Origin: Salmonirosea aquatica
Lineage (GTDB): Bacteria > Bacteroidota > Bacteroidia > Cytophagales > Spirosomataceae
Reading direction: 5' to 3'
DNA: 64,000 nucleotides
NCBI RefSeq assembly: GCF_009296315.1
Contig: NZ_WHLY01000002.1
Location: 6,448,966-6,512,965 of the forward strand
Shown here piece by piece: positions 51,453 to 62,316 of the stretch. The position numbers and the translations under genes were made by a program. A model generated the notes under the pieces. It had not been told where the DNA came from. It worked only from the letters and a program-made list of their open reading frames with translations, and searched no databases. The stretch's first letter is position 1. Each line of letters starts with the position of its first letter.

Positions 51453-51734
51453 ATGGATTATTCCAATTATACTACGGTAGAGGGGCGACTAGATCAAATG
51501 GTTAACCAAGTGGGGAAAATTGGCCTACATGGTTTAGTATCATTGTTTCTTGAACAGTCCTTCATTATTGCCGAACACGTCGAAGGCTGGAATTTTACTG
51601 AGGTAGAAAAGGCAGCCACGCGGGAGCGGGCAGTAAGTACCCTTCTAGCGAAGTCCCTGGATTTGTGGAAAGTGGCCGATAGAATCGAACAGCTTGATTC
51701 TGCCGAATTGAAAAAACAAGCCCGGACATTTTAG
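51453..51734 (+). CDS. Early small protein between twin terminators, copy 2
   Basis: Identical to 27124-27405. Confidence 0.55.
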   Translation: MDYSNYTTVEGRLDQMVNQVGKIGLHGLVSLFLEQSFIIAEHVEGWNFTEVEKAATRERAVSTLLAKSLDLWKVADRIEQLDSAELKKQARTF

Positions 51735-51745
51735 CCTTTTTACCA

Positions 51746-51776
51746 CCTAAAAAGCCCCCGCCAGGGGCTTTTTAGG
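51746..51776. terminator. Intrinsic terminator, copy 2
   Basis: CTAAAAAGCCCCC and GGGGCTTTTTAG; one G more than copy 1 in the right arm, giving a fuller stem. Confidence 0.85.
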
Positions 51777-51934
51777 TTTGGTTTATCTACGTGTCGACTC
51801 TGCAACAGGTACCATAGCAACGCCCTATTTACCATGTCAGAACGTCCGCAAGCGCTGACAATGTGGCATTTGTGCCGAAAGTTTGAAACGTTTTACGTAC
51901 CATTGCATCCCCTACGCTTTTCCTGCCTGCACCC

Positions 51935-53062
51935 ATGATTGAAAGTATAGCCCTGTTCAAGCCGCATTCCGTGGTAGTATACCAATCCTTTGAAGGCGGA
52001 CGTACCCAGGAAAACGCCGCCAGCCTGGAAAATTTGGAAAAAGGCGCAAAAGGCGACTACAACGGCTATATGTCGCCCGCCACCCGCCGACAGGTTAAAA
52101 AGTACCTGGATAATTGGTTGTTGAGTATGACCATCACCACCACCGGTAAAATAACCCGGAACAGCATTTACCCTACCTTCATCACCTTGACCCTACCCGC
52201 CGCCCAGGCGCACGACGACAACGACATAAAACGGAATATGCTAGGGTACTTCATTACGCAGCTAAAACGCTACCACCACGTAAAAAACTACTTTTGGCGC
52301 GCCGAACCCCAACAGAATGATAACATTCATTTTCATTTGGTCGTAGACGCCTACATACACCATGCCCAGGTAAAAAAAGCCTGGAATTCGATCTTAGACC
52401 AATACGGGTACCTTGAAACCTACCGGCAGAATCTGCGCGAACACTACCGCGCCGGTTTCCAGATCAACGGCCAGGAAGCCAAACAATACATAAAACGCGA
52501 AGCCGAAAAACTCACCCGCGCCGGAAAGAAGCCGAACGAAAAAGTACTGTATTGGGCCAGCGTGACCCAGCAGCGCCAGCGCTACGAACGCGGCCAGCGC
52601 GACAATTTTAACACCACCCAGCCGAATAGCACCGACATACACAAGTTGAAAAAATTGCGATCCATCACCGCTTATATTTCAAAGTACCTGACCAAAGCCA
52701 ATGACGTAGATAGCCAGATGAAGGAGAAAGGCCGCGACTTTATGGATAGGAAAATTAACGGTAGAATTTGGGGCTGTTCCGATGATTTGAAAACACTTAC
52801 CTACCACGCCGAAACCGTCGCCATCGAGGATTTTGATATGAGTACGACCAACGACGAAGTAAAAAATTACCTGGATAAACTAGCCCAGGTACTAAAAGCC
52901 GAGGACGTCATAAAAGATGAAAATTTCACCGTGTACCGGCTCAATGTTGAGAATCGAAAGCTGATGCAAGAACACGCCCCCAGCCTACACCACCGCTACC
53001 AAACCCACTACAACAACACGTTCTTACAATTATACGGAAGCCTACAAACGTCATTTACTTAA
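51935..53062 (+). CDS. HUH rolling-circle replication initiator, copy 2
   Basis: Identical to 27605-28732, with the same HUH and YISKY motifs. The candidate origin hairpin lies upstream at 51835-51860. Confidence 0.8.
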   Translation: MIESIALFKPHSVVVYQSFEGGRTQENAASLENLEKGAKGDYNGYMSPATRRQVKKYLDNWLLSMTITTTGKITRNSIYPTFITLTLPAAQAHDDNDIKRNMLGYFITQLKRYHHVKNYFWRAEPQQNDNIHFHLVVDAYIHHAQVKKAWNSILDQYGYLETYRQNLREHYRAGFQINGQEAKQYIKREAEKLTRAGKKPNEKVLYWASVTQQRQRYERGQRDNFNTTQPNSTDIHKLKKLRSITAYISKYLTKANDVDSQMKEKGRDFMDRKINGRIWGCSDDLKTLTYHAETVAIEDFDMSTTNDEVKNYLDKLAQVLKAEDVIKDENFTVYRLNVENRKLMQEHAPSLHHRYQTHYNNTFLQLYGSLQTSFT

Positions 53063-53081
53063 CTTCCAAATTCTTACTCCT

Positions 53082-53291
53082 ATGGCTATCAAAAATTTCA
53101 AATTCAAAGAAGGGAAAAAGGTACCCTTGCTTTACCTTGGAGAAATCAAACAAGCGTTGATTTTAGAAGTTGGTGAGCGAAAAACTAAGCTATTCTTTAA
53201 CGGCTCTAACTTTTTGACAGAGTTTACAAACAAGGAATTATTGAATAGATATTTAATGAAGGAGTCAAACTATTTTAAAGGCAAATTCTAA
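53082..53291 (+). CDS. Small paralogue A downstream of rep, copy 2
   Basis: Identical to 28752-28961. Confidence 0.55.
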   Translation: MAIKNFKFKEGKKVPLLYLGEIKQALILEVGERKTKLFFNGSNFLTEFTNKELLNRYLMKESNYFKGKF

Positions 53292-53303
53292 ATCCTTACT
53301 CCA

Positions 53304-53669
53304 ATGGCTATCAAGAATTTAAGATTCAAAAAAGGGGCTATTATTGAAATTCCGTTAGAAGGCCATTTACACACGTGGCGGAAAGTCAAGGTGTTACTTT
53401 CCATGAAAGAAAAGTGCTTTGTAGAAACTCTATTCCCTCACGAAGGGTTTGAGCGTACTACTATGACCCATGATGAACTTTTTATCCTGTACCTGGAAGC
53501 ATCAGGAGCAAAATTGAAAAGCGCCGCTATTATGGGTATCGTAGCCAGCGGGTTTTGTTTATGTTCTTCCCGAAGGAGTTCTAAATTCTATGAAGAAGTA
53601 ATGTATAAGTCACTGCAATACGTTGTCAGTAAAGCGCCTTTGAACGCAGGGAAATTAACACTATCATAA
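53304..53669 (+). CDS. Small paralogue B downstream of rep, copy 2
   Basis: Identical to 28974-29339. Confidence 0.5.
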   Translation: MAIKNLRFKKGAIIEIPLEGHLHTWRKVKVLLSMKEKCFVETLFPHEGFERTTMTHDELFILYLEASGAKLKSAAIMGIVASGFCLCSSRRSSKFYEEVMYKSLQYVVSKAPLNAGKLTLS

Positions 53670-53867
53670 AAAATAAATAGACAAATCTTATTTATTGATT
53701 TGTTCAATAGTTGTAGTTTATTTATTTGTTTATGAAACTTGAATGCCTCTTTTAATAAAATATTTTTTATACCAATCCTTTAACAGAGTTTTAACCAATT
53801 CAAATTGTATATTTTTATTACAGGATAAAATGTAGTTTTAGGAATCGTTCACATCATCCTACGCCCC

Positions 53868-54095
53868 ATGCAAAACAGTACTGACACCGATTTACAAGCC
53901 ATCCAGAACTTAGCCCGCGAAGCCGACACCATAACCCATTTAGATGAACTGTTTTGCGGGTACCTGCTTTCCCCGGCTTGCGAAGATCACGAACCCAGCC
54001 AACGGGCCAACATTTTCGAAACCTACATTTCCCTACGGGATTTCCTTTCACGGCTCACGTCCACCAAGCACAAAGCAAAAGCCCCGGCCATCTGA
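53868..54095 (+). CDS. Small protein (75 aa), copy 2
   Basis: Identical to 29538-29765; about 200 bp of very AT-rich DNA precede it, as in copy 1. Confidence 0.55.
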   Translation: MQNSTDTDLQAIQNLAREADTITHLDELFCGYLLSPACEDHEPSQRANIFETYISLRDFLSRLTSTKHKAKAPAI

Positions 54096-54108
54096 CCGGG
54101 GCTTTTTT
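54078..54108. terminator. Bidirectional terminator, copy 2
   Basis: Same hairpin as at 29748-29778. Confidence 0.85.
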
Positions 54109-54601
54109 ATTTGATCTCCGAAAATTGTAAAGCGTCCCATCGGGAAAGTACCCACTGTTCACCGTGTTTATTATAGCTTACCAGCATCCGGGCATAGAAC
54201 CTTTCTCCGGTAGCCTGATCTTGTAGCGTCATGGCCAAAGTCTTTTCCTGGTAATTATCCCGTACCTGTTCATTCTCCACTTCTACGCTTTTGTATTCCG
54301 CCAGGGAAGCAAATACCCATTGCTTTTTTACTTTCGCCAATGCGCCCTGATGCCAATAGCTGACGGACTGATTCAGTAAATCTTGTTTGATCTGATCAAC
54401 CGTAATTGATTTTTTCGCCGGTACCGGGGGTTTGGCTTTTGGCCGTTCAGCCGGTTCATTCTTTTTTGTTGCAAGCTGATTTTTCAATAACTCGTTTTGC
54501 TCTTTCAAAAGCCTAATCTGTTCGGCTTCTTCGGTTGATTTTTCAGTAGAGCAAGCGGCCAGCAGCAGGAACCCAAGTAATAGCGTAGCGTATTTTTTCA
54601 T
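54107..54601 (-). CDS. Prophage lipoprotein 1, copy 2
   Basis: Identical to 29777-30271 (lipobox LAAC). Confidence 0.7.
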   Translation of the reverse strand: MKKYATLLLGFLLLAACSTEKSTEEAEQIRLLKEQNELLKNQLATKKNEPAERPKAKPPVPAKKSITVDQIKQDLLNQSVSYWHQGALAKVKKQWVFASLAEYKSVEVENEQVRDNYQEKTLAMTLQDQATGERFYARMLVSYNKHGEQWVLSRWDALQFSEIK

Positions 54602-54667
54602 AATGGTGTAAGCGATTGAGTGAAAGGAAAAACAAATAAAGTATTTTTCTTCAGTCAGCTACCCAAC

Positions 54668-54701
54668 AAAAAAGCCCTGACCATTTGGCCAGGGCTTTTT
54701 T
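54668..54701. terminator. Intrinsic terminator, copy 2
   Basis: Same hairpin as at 30338-30371. Confidence 0.85.
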
Positions 54702-54718
54702 ATGTGGGAGTAGGTACC

Positions 54719-55078
54719 CTACTTTTTGGCAATCACAGCCGTATACCCTACCCGTATATCCAACACGCCGCCGCCGATGATTGCGCTCAGTCCGTCCGTC
54801 CGTACCGTATTCCCGGTTTGATAGGTCGTATAAACCCCGCTGACGTCCTGCCAGGGTGCAAGATTGATTTTTCCCTTTTGGGTTATCCGTATCTGATTGG
54901 TACCCGTACCCACCACTTCAAACGTCACCATTCCAGCCGGAAGGCTTGAAACCTTATCGTTTACGGTCACGGTCTGCGCGGTGTAAATGCCATCCGGCAC
55001 CACTGCCGAGGGTTTCGGATCGTTGCCCCCACACCCAAGCGCCACCAGCGCCAGCACTCCAAAAAATAGCTTTTTCAT
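54719..55078 (-). CDS. Prophage lipoprotein 2, copy 2
   Basis: Identical to 30389-30748 (lipobox ALGC). Confidence 0.7.
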   Translation of the reverse strand: MKKLFFGVLALVALGCGGNDPKPSAVVPDGIYTAQTVTVNDKVSSLPAGMVTFEVVGTGTNQIRITQKGKINLAPWQDVSGVYTTYQTGNTVRTDGLSAIIGGGVLDIRVGYTAVIAKK

Positions 55079-55272
55079 AATCTTGTCAGGTTTGTTTACT
55101 GCCAAATAGGAAAAAAAAACGGACAATCAAAAAATATTTTTTTGGGTGTAGCATCCCTGCAATATGGGTGCAAAAAGGTTCGTACAAGCTGTATTTAAGG
55201 GTGCGTTTTGTGGGGCTACACGCTATGAACGCTTGACTAGTGGGGTGTTTTGATAATTTGTAATGCTAAACG

Positions 55273-55303
55273 TTGCACAATTGAAATAAACCGTATATAC
55301 TTG
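55273..55303 (+). promoter_or_regulatory. Putative late promoter, copy 2
   Basis: Same GTTG / TATACTTG pair as at 30943-30973. Confidence 0.45.
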
Positions 55304-55334
55304 CATCTGCAATTATGGCAGTATAACGGTAAAT

Positions 55335-56090
55335 ATGGCAGACTACATAACAAATCGGCAAAACGGACAGGGAACGTACTACTACCCGGACGGATCGGCC
55401 GTACCTGTCAACATTTCATCAAAGCCGTTAGACTTGCCGGTATTCCTTACCCGCTCCTACGGGCCGCGCAACGCTGACGGAAGCGTCGATAATACCCTAA
55501 GCATTGCGTTCGATCAGATCAGAACGCTAGGGTACGCGCCGGTTTTGGGTACCCTGCCGAATGCCGCCCCGATCTTTAACCCCAATACCCAACAGTATGA
55601 ACTGAGCCTAAATGTTACTTACCGTCCTGAGTACTTCGCTCAGGCTGCCAGCGCCTACCAGGGTACCACCTCCGAGGAACGGAAAGCTTTCCTAATCGAT
55701 CAGCTTTCCAAATTGGTACAAAGCTGGAATCAATACGCCGAGGAAATCGCATTTCTTCAAACCCAGGCCGCCCAGGCCAACGGAAACAGCAGCGTAGCCG
55801 CGTGGGCTGCCACCGTGGGCGGTGTGGCCATTGCCACGGCCAACCCCTACGCCGTGGGAGCCGGGGCCGTGCTGACCGCCGCCAGCATCGTACTAGGATT
55901 CATTAAAAAGCGCCAGGACAGCCAGCAACTAAAAACGCTTCAACTGCGCGCCGAATACGTCGCCGCCGAAGCCGCTCAGATAGCCGCCTACCATGCGACC
56001 TACTCCAAAGAATTGAAAGGTTCACCCCTGGCCGCTCTGCTTATCGGGGGCGTCGGACTCTATGCCGCCTATCATTACGACCTACTCTAA
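55335..56090 (+). CDS. Late protein L1, copy 2
   Basis: Identical to 31005-31760. Confidence 0.6.
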   Translation: MADYITNRQNGQGTYYYPDGSAVPVNISSKPLDLPVFLTRSYGPRNADGSVDNTLSIAFDQIRTLGYAPVLGTLPNAAPIFNPNTQQYELSLNVTYRPEYFAQAASAYQGTTSEERKAFLIDQLSKLVQSWNQYAEEIAFLQTQAAQANGNSSVAAWAATVGGVAIATANPYAVGAGAVLTAASIVLGFIKKRQDSQQLKTLQLRAEYVAAEAAQIAAYHATYSKELKGSPLAALLIGGVGLYAAYHYDLL

Positions 56091-56092
56091 CT

Positions 56093-56797
56093 ATGCCCGA
56101 ATTCTTTTTCATACGTCGTTCCAATCCCACCACGCCGGTAATCGGTAGCAATCCTGTTATTAACGTCAATCCGACTATTGTTAGCAGCCCTACCCTGGTC
56201 ATTAATCCCACGGTCAATAGTCCACTGTACCCCAATCCCTACGCGCTGAATCCTGCCGTAATTGTTGACAGTGATCCGGGACTCACCAGCGACCCCGCGC
56301 CGATTGTCACCACCACGCCCACCGGCCAAACCCTGACGCAAACCGAAACGGAACGCAACTCCAAAGTTTTCGCGTATAGTGGGCTTATCTCCTACGTTTC
56401 GGGCCGAAGTGGCCAGGATTGGGAAACCCTACGCGCCATCCTGAGCCGGGAATATACCCGCCTGATTGATAGCCCTACGGTAAGCGTTGAGGACATAAAT
56501 TATATAAAAGCCGTCACGCAAAATCTGGATGCCTACGCCAAAGGGTACCCCCTGGCCTTGCTAGTCGGTGAGTTGGTTGACGCCCTCATACGCGGGTACG
56601 AGCCTACCCAGGCTTTACAATTCGCAAAAAACGCCGTCGACGGAAACCAGTACATAACCACACCCGGCGACCCCGCGCCCATCCAGGGAACCGACGCCAC
56701 GCCCACCGGCACCCCAAGCACCAAAGTAGAGTACGGCAAAATAGCCGCTACCGTGATCATAGGATTTTTATTCAAGCAAGCCGTCGAATCCTTATGA
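56093..56797 (+). CDS. Late protein L2, copy 2
   Basis: Identical to 31763-32467. Confidence 0.6.
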   Translation: MPEFFFIRRSNPTTPVIGSNPVINVNPTIVSSPTLVINPTVNSPLYPNPYALNPAVIVDSDPGLTSDPAPIVTTTPTGQTLTQTETERNSKVFAYSGLISYVSGRSGQDWETLRAILSREYTRLIDSPTVSVEDINYIKAVTQNLDAYAKGYPLALLVGELVDALIRGYEPTQALQFAKNAVDGNQYITTPGDPAPIQGTDATPTGTPSTKVEYGKIAATVIIGFLFKQAVESL

Positions 56798-57279
56798 GCA
56801 AGAAACGTAAAGGCATAAGCAATCAAGATTTGATGATAGCCGGGGCCGTGGGAGCCGGGGCGTACGTCCTGAGCAAAGCCCGCGCCGCCAGTAACCTGGA
56901 CGTTACGCCCGGACTACCCAAGCAACTACGGGTAAGTTTGGGCCAGGGCCAACTAACGTTTTTGTTGCCCCTCAATTTCTGGAACCGCACGGCGACGAAT
57001 ATTAATATTCAATCGCTCGACCTTACCGTAAGCATCAACACCGCCACCGTAGGCCGGGCGTATCGGTACGAAAAATTCAGGATCAACCCCAGCGGACAAA
57101 CCCAGGCCGACGCTATTGTAAATATTCAGTTGCTCGACCTAATCAGCATCATTCCCGAAATCCGGGATTTAGTGCAGGGTAAAACGATACAATTCAACTT
57201 CAACGGATTTGTAAAAGCCGAGTTGCTAAACTTCCCGGTTCAATTCTCCCAAAGTATCAAAATCCCTAGAATCATATAA
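56794..57279 (+). CDS. Late protein L3 (LEA2/WHy-like), copy 2
   Basis: Identical to 32464-32949. Confidence 0.55.
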   Translation: MSKKRKGISNQDLMIAGAVGAGAYVLSKARAASNLDVTPGLPKQLRVSLGQGQLTFLLPLNFWNRTATNINIQSLDLTVSINTATVGRAYRYEKFRINPSGQTQADAIVNIQLLDLISIIPEIRDLVQGKTIQFNFNGFVKAELLNFPVQFSQSIKIPRII

Positions 57280-57281
57280 AT

Positions 57282-57614
57282 ATGCCGTATTCAGTCTATG
57301 GGGTTGACCCTATCCTAATCAGTCAGGCCGCGCAGCAAGCCCAGGCCGGCACCACTCCCAAAAGCGGGAACGTAATCACCACGATTAGCAGCGCTATAAG
57401 TGGCATTGCTGTACCCCTACTGACCGCCTTGTTTCCGGGCGGTATCAAAGGCAACGGCAGTATTACCCCTTCGTACGGTTCCGTTCCGTACGACCCTAAC
57501 CAATACCGCAGCAACAGCAGCAGCGGCCTACTGGATAATATACCGTTGTTGGCCCTGGCTGCCGTGGCTGCCTACTTCCTATTTTTTCGGAAGAAAAAAC
57601 GAAAGCGTAACTAA
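57282..57614 (+). CDS. Late protein L4, copy 2
   Basis: Identical to 32952-33284. Confidence 0.6.
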   Translation: MPYSVYGVDPILISQAAQQAQAGTTPKSGNVITTISSAISGIAVPLLTALFPGGIKGNGSITPSYGSVPYDPNQYRSNSSSGLLDNIPLLALAAVAAYFLFFRKKKRKRN

Positions 57615-57675
57615 ATAATTTTCAAACCAATAACCCCCAATTTTTCACTTTTCACTATTTCAAAATCTATTAGCT

Positions 57676-58284
57676 ATGGCCGAAATTAAAATTTTAACCA
57701 ACGTCGGTACCATCACCGGAAACAACGGAGTAGGCAACGTCTACGCCGCCAGTGAAAGCACCGAAACCAGCAAGCCCAAAATTCTGCTTTTGCCTGAACT
57801 GGTAGGCAGTGATGTAAAGTACCGGTACCTAACGCGCGACGCCATGCGCAACTGGCTCAACAGCGGTAACGCTTCTATCTCAACGGATTTGAACCTGGAA
57901 CTTTTCAGCAACAAAACCAACTGGGATTTTGTCGACGCTGACGGCTTCATCGTAGAGGATGCCATTGTAGACGAAACCGGAATCGAGCGCATTTTCAGCG
58001 GTCAAAACCTGTACTCGATCAAAGGAGTAGGAGCCACGAACGCCGAAATTGCCGCCATCCGGGTAAGCGTAAGCGGAGCATCCGAAACAGGCGGAAGCGC
58101 TACGACGACCACAACGACCGGCACCGGCACCGCCGCCACCAAAGGCATTATGGACTACTTTAATGAGTTCATTTCCGACCCGTTCAGTTTCATTACCAAT
58201 AACCCGCTGATTGCCGCCATGATTGGTTTGGGTGTTTGGTATTTCTTCTTCCGTAAGAAAACGAAGGCGCGCCGCCGCCGCTAG
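57676..58284 (+). CDS. Late protein L5, copy 2
   Basis: Identical to 33346-33954. From just after this gene the 1-base differences from copy 1 become frequent. Confidence 0.6.
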   Translation: MAEIKILTNVGTITGNNGVGNVYAASESTETSKPKILLLPELVGSDVKYRYLTRDAMRNWLNSGNASISTDLNLELFSNKTNWDFVDADGFIVEDAIVDETGIERIFSGQNLYSIKGVGATNAEIAAIRVSVSGASETGGSATTTTTTGTGTAATKGIMDYFNEFISDPFSFITNNPLIAAMIGLGVWYFFFRKKTKARRRR

Positions 58285-58427
58285 GTAATAACCCCGACGC
58301 CCGGAAGCGTAAGCGCCGCCCCTACTAGGCCAGTTTCCAACCGTGAACGCCCTGGCTATTCCGTAGCCAGGGCAATCACACCAACCCCCAACGAATCACT
58401 TTTTTTTAACTCTTAAATTCCAAAATT

Positions 58428-58597
58428 ATGCGCAAGCCAAAAATGGGCAAATTGCCGAAAAAACCTAAGCTGACGGCCAGCCCCGAGCAAAAGAAAAAGT
58501 ACCTCTCAAAGGTTGCGTCCATCAAAAAGGACTATAACAAGAAAATGAGCGAGTACAAAAATCTATGGCCCTGAGTGCCAAGATTGCCAAAGTATAG
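58428..58597 (+). pseudogene. Small basic protein, frameshifted in copy 2
   Basis: One A missing from the A-run at about 58557-58561 changes the end to KNLWP and a stop at 58572-58574. The intact form is at 34099-34269. Confidence 0.5.
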
Positions 58598-58677
58598 CCG
58601 CCCGCTACCATCCATCCAGAGCAAGCCCGCCAAACCGGGCTTGCTTTTCCTAAATCACTTTACCCCTACTACGCAAC

Positions 58678-59223
58678 ATGGATACGACACAGCAAGCAAG
58701 CGACTTTTTGAAACAGGAAAACATGGCTTTCTGGCAACTATGGAAAGGTACCAGTAAGGTAAGCGAGTGCGAAAAAGACAACAACCCCACCGCCGACCCA
58801 GCCACCGCCCAGGAGCATTTTAAAAACGTCCTGGAACTACTGCCGCCCAACAGCTACCGCCTATCGGTATACCGCAACGCCAGCGGCCAGCGGAGCGCCA
58901 ACAACTTTGAATTTACCAAAGCCGGAGCCGCCGCCCAGCAAGCCGGGGGGCTTTCAAGTGTAAGCAGTTTGCGCGAACAAATGCGCGCCGAACTCATGCA
59001 AGAATTCCGTATGAAAGAAATGGAAGATAAAATCAAAAAGCTGGAAGAAAATCAAAACAAGCTTTTTGAAATCCTGGAAGATTTGACGGACGGCGACGGC
59101 AACAATGATTTTGCCCAAAGTCTGATTAAGGAATTTGCATTGGGAGCCATCAAGAATAAAACCGCCGCGCCGGTTGTGATCAATCAGATTCCCCGCGCCA
59201 GTGGCGGATTTAACAACCTCTAA
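58678..59223 (+). CDS. Late coiled-coil protein (181 aa), copy 2
   Basis: Identical to 34350-34895. Confidence 0.6.
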   Translation: MDTTQQASDFLKQENMAFWQLWKGTSKVSECEKDNNPTADPATAQEHFKNVLELLPPNSYRLSVYRNASGQRSANNFEFTKAGAAAQQAGGLSSVSSLREQMRAELMQEFRMKEMEDKIKKLEENQNKLFEILEDLTDGDGNNDFAQSLIKEFALGAIKNKTAAPVVINQIPRASGGFNNL

Positions 59224-59263
59224 ACACCTACGTACTTTTTAAAACGCTTACACAACGGAACCA

Positions 59264-59551
59264 ATGGAAAAGGACTTACTACAACTTTTGAAAGATTTTG
59301 GCCGCGCCTACGATGAAGTACTAGGTACCGAGGACACCATAAAACTAATTGAAGCCCTGACCGAATTTGTAACAAACAACCCGGATGCAGTGCTACAACT
59401 GCAAACCGAAATCCACGACAATAACGCATTTTTTGCCCGCCTGTTGACCAGGGAAGGCGTTGACGAAGCCCGCGCCGCCATTGCCCTATTTTCCAAGTTT
59501 AACACGGTCAAAAACCCGATGCAGCTATTCAAGCAAAAAGCCAGTCTATGA
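59264..59551 (+). CDS. Late small helical protein, copy 2
   Basis: Identical to 34936-35223. Confidence 0.6.
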   Translation: MEKDLLQLLKDFGRAYDEVLGTEDTIKLIEALTEFVTNNPDAVLQLQTEIHDNNAFFARLLTREGVDEARAAIALFSKFNTVKNPMQLFKQKASL

Positions 59552-60241
59552 AGAATTTAACCGCCGCCGCCGCCCTGGCCAGCCAAGTAGACAAAAAGAC
59601 CGTCGCCAACGTCGGTAAAGTCTTGGTTGCTATTGCCCTCTATCTATTATTGCGATCCAGCGCCCGCAAGCGTTTGGCCCAAAATGAATATGATAAAGTC
59701 GTAGCGGGCAACGGGGAGCGGTCAACCCCGCCAATATAGCGCTGCAATTCCGGCAAGCGCTCAGACCGTGGGGATTCTCATTTTTAGGCATCGACGGCGG
59801 CACCGATGAAGATACGCTTTACTATCTGGCCGGGGTTTGCCGGGGCAACGTCTGGTCTGAGGTTACAGCCAGTTATCGGACACTTTACAAAAGCGAACTC
59901 ATACAGGACATAAGCGACGACGCCAACCCCGAAGTTTTCGCCAAGTTTGTAGCCATCCTGCAAGGCAATGCCGCCCTACCACGCCCACCGGGGGAGGTGC
60001 CACCACCGGCAAAGGCTACACCGCCGAAACCATCCGACGTACTCCGCTCTTATCCGCCAGCGATAGCAGCCAAACCGTTACGACGTTGCCGCTGGGTACC
60101 AAAACTGAATTTAAGTACTACACCATAGCCAAAAGCGGGGGCGTAGAAACTCAGTACGTTCTGGTCACTTATCGGAACTGGATCGGGTACCCCACGGACG
60201 GATATATTAAGCGGGCCGACGTCCGCGTATACGCAAACTAA
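59548..60241 (+). pseudogene. Annexin/SH3-like anchored protein, frameshifted in copy 2
   Basis: One G lost at about 59714 (GGGGG to GGGG) ends the frame at 59739; a second loss in a C-run near 59973 follows. The intact form is 35220-35915. Confidence 0.55.
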
Positions 60242-60247
60242 AATACT

Positions 60248-60802
60248 ATGGGAACGACCTCACAAAGCGGAATTGATTTTATAGCCCTGGAAGAAAACGC
60301 GCCGTTGTTTTCCAAGCCTGACAGCTTTTTAACCCCTGCCTATAAGGACACCAACGGCCCCGCCATCGGGTACGGTTGCACCTTCTACGAGGACGGTAGT
60401 AAAATCCAGTACGGCCAGCAGATCACCAAAAAAAGGGCTGATCAACTCTTATTGTACCACGTACGACTAAACGAAGGGTACCTAAATAGCTACCTGAACG
60501 GGAAAAATATCCGCCTGACGGTTCCCCAATTTGACGCCGTGGTTTCGTTCGTGTACAACGCCGGGCCGGGCAACTTTTTGAAGTCGCAGCTATGGCAGCA
60601 AATACAGGTAAATCCCAACGACCTGAACGCCATCGAAGCCGCCTTTAAATCCTGGCCCTACAACGCCAACCGCCGATTGAAGGAAGCCCAGGCGTACGGC
60701 CAGCCGGTTTTTAGGAGTGAGGTAACAACCAACATTGCCGGAATCGGGGCGATCCTGTTAGCCCTGGCGGGCGGCTACCTCATAAACGAAAGCCGTCAAT
60801 GA
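60248..60802 (+). CDS. GH24 lysozyme with C-terminal membrane helix, copy 2
   Basis: Identical to 35922-36476. Confidence 0.85.
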   Translation: MGTTSQSGIDFIALEENAPLFSKPDSFLTPAYKDTNGPAIGYGCTFYEDGSKIQYGQQITKKRADQLLLYHVRLNEGYLNSYLNGKNIRLTVPQFDAVVSFVYNAGPGNFLKSQLWQQIQVNPNDLNAIEAAFKSWPYNANRRLKEAQAYGQPVFRSEVTTNIAGIGAILLALAGGYLINESRQ

Positions 60803-60803
60803 T

Positions 60804-61096
60804 ATGCCCGATAAAGTCACAGCCTTTGAACGGCTTTTAGATTTTGCCATAGGCGGGGGCGCGCTGGAAGGTATCCGGTATATATTTTCCAAAAAAAAGA
60901 ACGATGCCGAAACGGACAACATCGTGTCTGATAACTGGAAAAAGTACGCGGAACATTTGGAAGGCGGTTTAATCTGCTTATGGAGCAACACGAAATTTTG
61001 ACGAAAAAGTACAACGAACTCGAACGCAAGTATCAAGAGCTAAACTTAGAAGTCCATGGCAAAAGTAATTCTAACCGCAGGCCACGCCGTAGTTAA
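60804..61096 (+). pseudogene. Late coiled-coil protein, frameshifted in copy 2
   Basis: GGG to GG near 60963 shifts the frame, which ends early at 61001. The intact form is 36478-36771. Confidence 0.5.
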
Positions 61097-61611
61097 CGGC
61101 ATAGGTACCGGGCCAAAGTGCCAGGGTTTGACGAAGCCATCGAAGCCGTAATACTTCGTAATGCCATCGCTACGCGGTTGATTGAACGGGGCGTCAACGT
61201 GTACGTCGACCAGAACGACACCACCAACGCCGAAACGTGGAGCAAAATCAAGGAAATCGCTCACTTTGAAGATGTTCTTTTGGATTTGCATTTTAACGCC
61301 GCCAGCCCCCAGGCCACCGGCACCGAGGTATTTTATAAAACCTCACGCTTTTTGCAGCCCCAACCGACCGCCGCCAAACTGAGCGCCAGCGTTGCCGATG
61401 CCCTACGGATAAAAGACAGGGGAGCCAAGAACGAAAGCCAGAGCCAACACAACCGTTTAGGCGTGTTGCATCTGAACCCGGAACGTAGCTTTTTGCTGGA
61501 AACGTGCTTTATCACGAACCCCGGCGACGTCCGAGAATACCGGTACTATTTTCCGATGTAGTGCATAATGTTACTGAATTTCTGGCCGAAGAAAGCACCC
61601 GCAAAGCATGA
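61056..61611 (+). pseudogene. Amidase_3 gene, frameshifted twice in copy 2
   Basis: One G missing near 61110 (GGGGCC to GGGCC) cuts off the N-terminal zinc His; one T missing near 61553 shifts the end. The intact form is 36731-37288. Confidence 0.6.
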
Positions 61612-62180
61612 AATGGAATGTAAAGGGTACTTCGTGGAGCGTGTTGCTATTGGGTAGTATCATCCTGTTTGGAGCCGGATACTTTGCCCGCCGATACCAG
61701 GAGCGCCCGCGCCACGCCGTCCAGGAATTGACCGCCGAGCGCGCCGCCCATATTGATAAAATCAGATCCATCGATCAACAGCTAATAACTGAATATGCGA
61801 AACTTGATAGCCTGTATAGTAGCCGCCCTGCTGACCCTGACAGCGCCGCCCGCGCACTCTTGGAACGCTACCGCGCAGCCGGATACCTTGACACCTACGG
61901 AAGTCCGCCAGTTGACCAGCCTAACGCCGCAGATCATCAAAGAACTGAAAATATGCGACGAAGCCGCCAGATTAACGGCTTGTTGAATGCCAAAATTCAA
62001 ACCCTGATTGCGGAAACCAGCCGCCAGGAAACCGAAATAAACGACGCCCAGCAGGGACTAAAAGAGGAAACCGCCCGCCGTTCTGTCATGGAACGGCGGG
62101 CCAAACGCCGGGGAAACGTCGTACTAGTCGAAACCTTAGTAATAGCCGCCGCCATCGTAACCAAATTTTTCTATGAATAA
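61608..62180 (+). pseudogene. Spanin-like pair fused by one-base deletion, copy 2
   Basis: CCC to CC near 61965 joins the first gene's frame to that of the second (ENMRRSRQINGLLNAK), giving an artificial 190-residue ORF. Copy 1 has the separate overlapping genes at 37285-37653 and 37472-37855. Confidence 0.55.
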
Positions 62181-62316
62181 CCTCACGACCCAAGTAAACC
62201 TAATCGGAGTAGCCGCCGCCTACTTTACGTGGAAATACGGCAAAGCGGCCAAATGGAAGTACCCCGCCGTGGGTGCCGCCATCGCGTATTTGTTAATGAC
62301 CAAACTCGTAAAATAA
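62173..62316 (+). CDS. Tiny membrane protein (47 aa), copy 2
   Basis: Identical to 37852-37995. Confidence 0.55.
   Translation: MNNLTTQVNLIGVAAAYFTWKYGKAAKWKYPAVGAAIAYLLMTKLVK

Noticed and set aside
61608..62180. 190-residue fusion protein in copy 2
   Set aside because: Created by a single base loss; copy 1 shows two overlapping genes.
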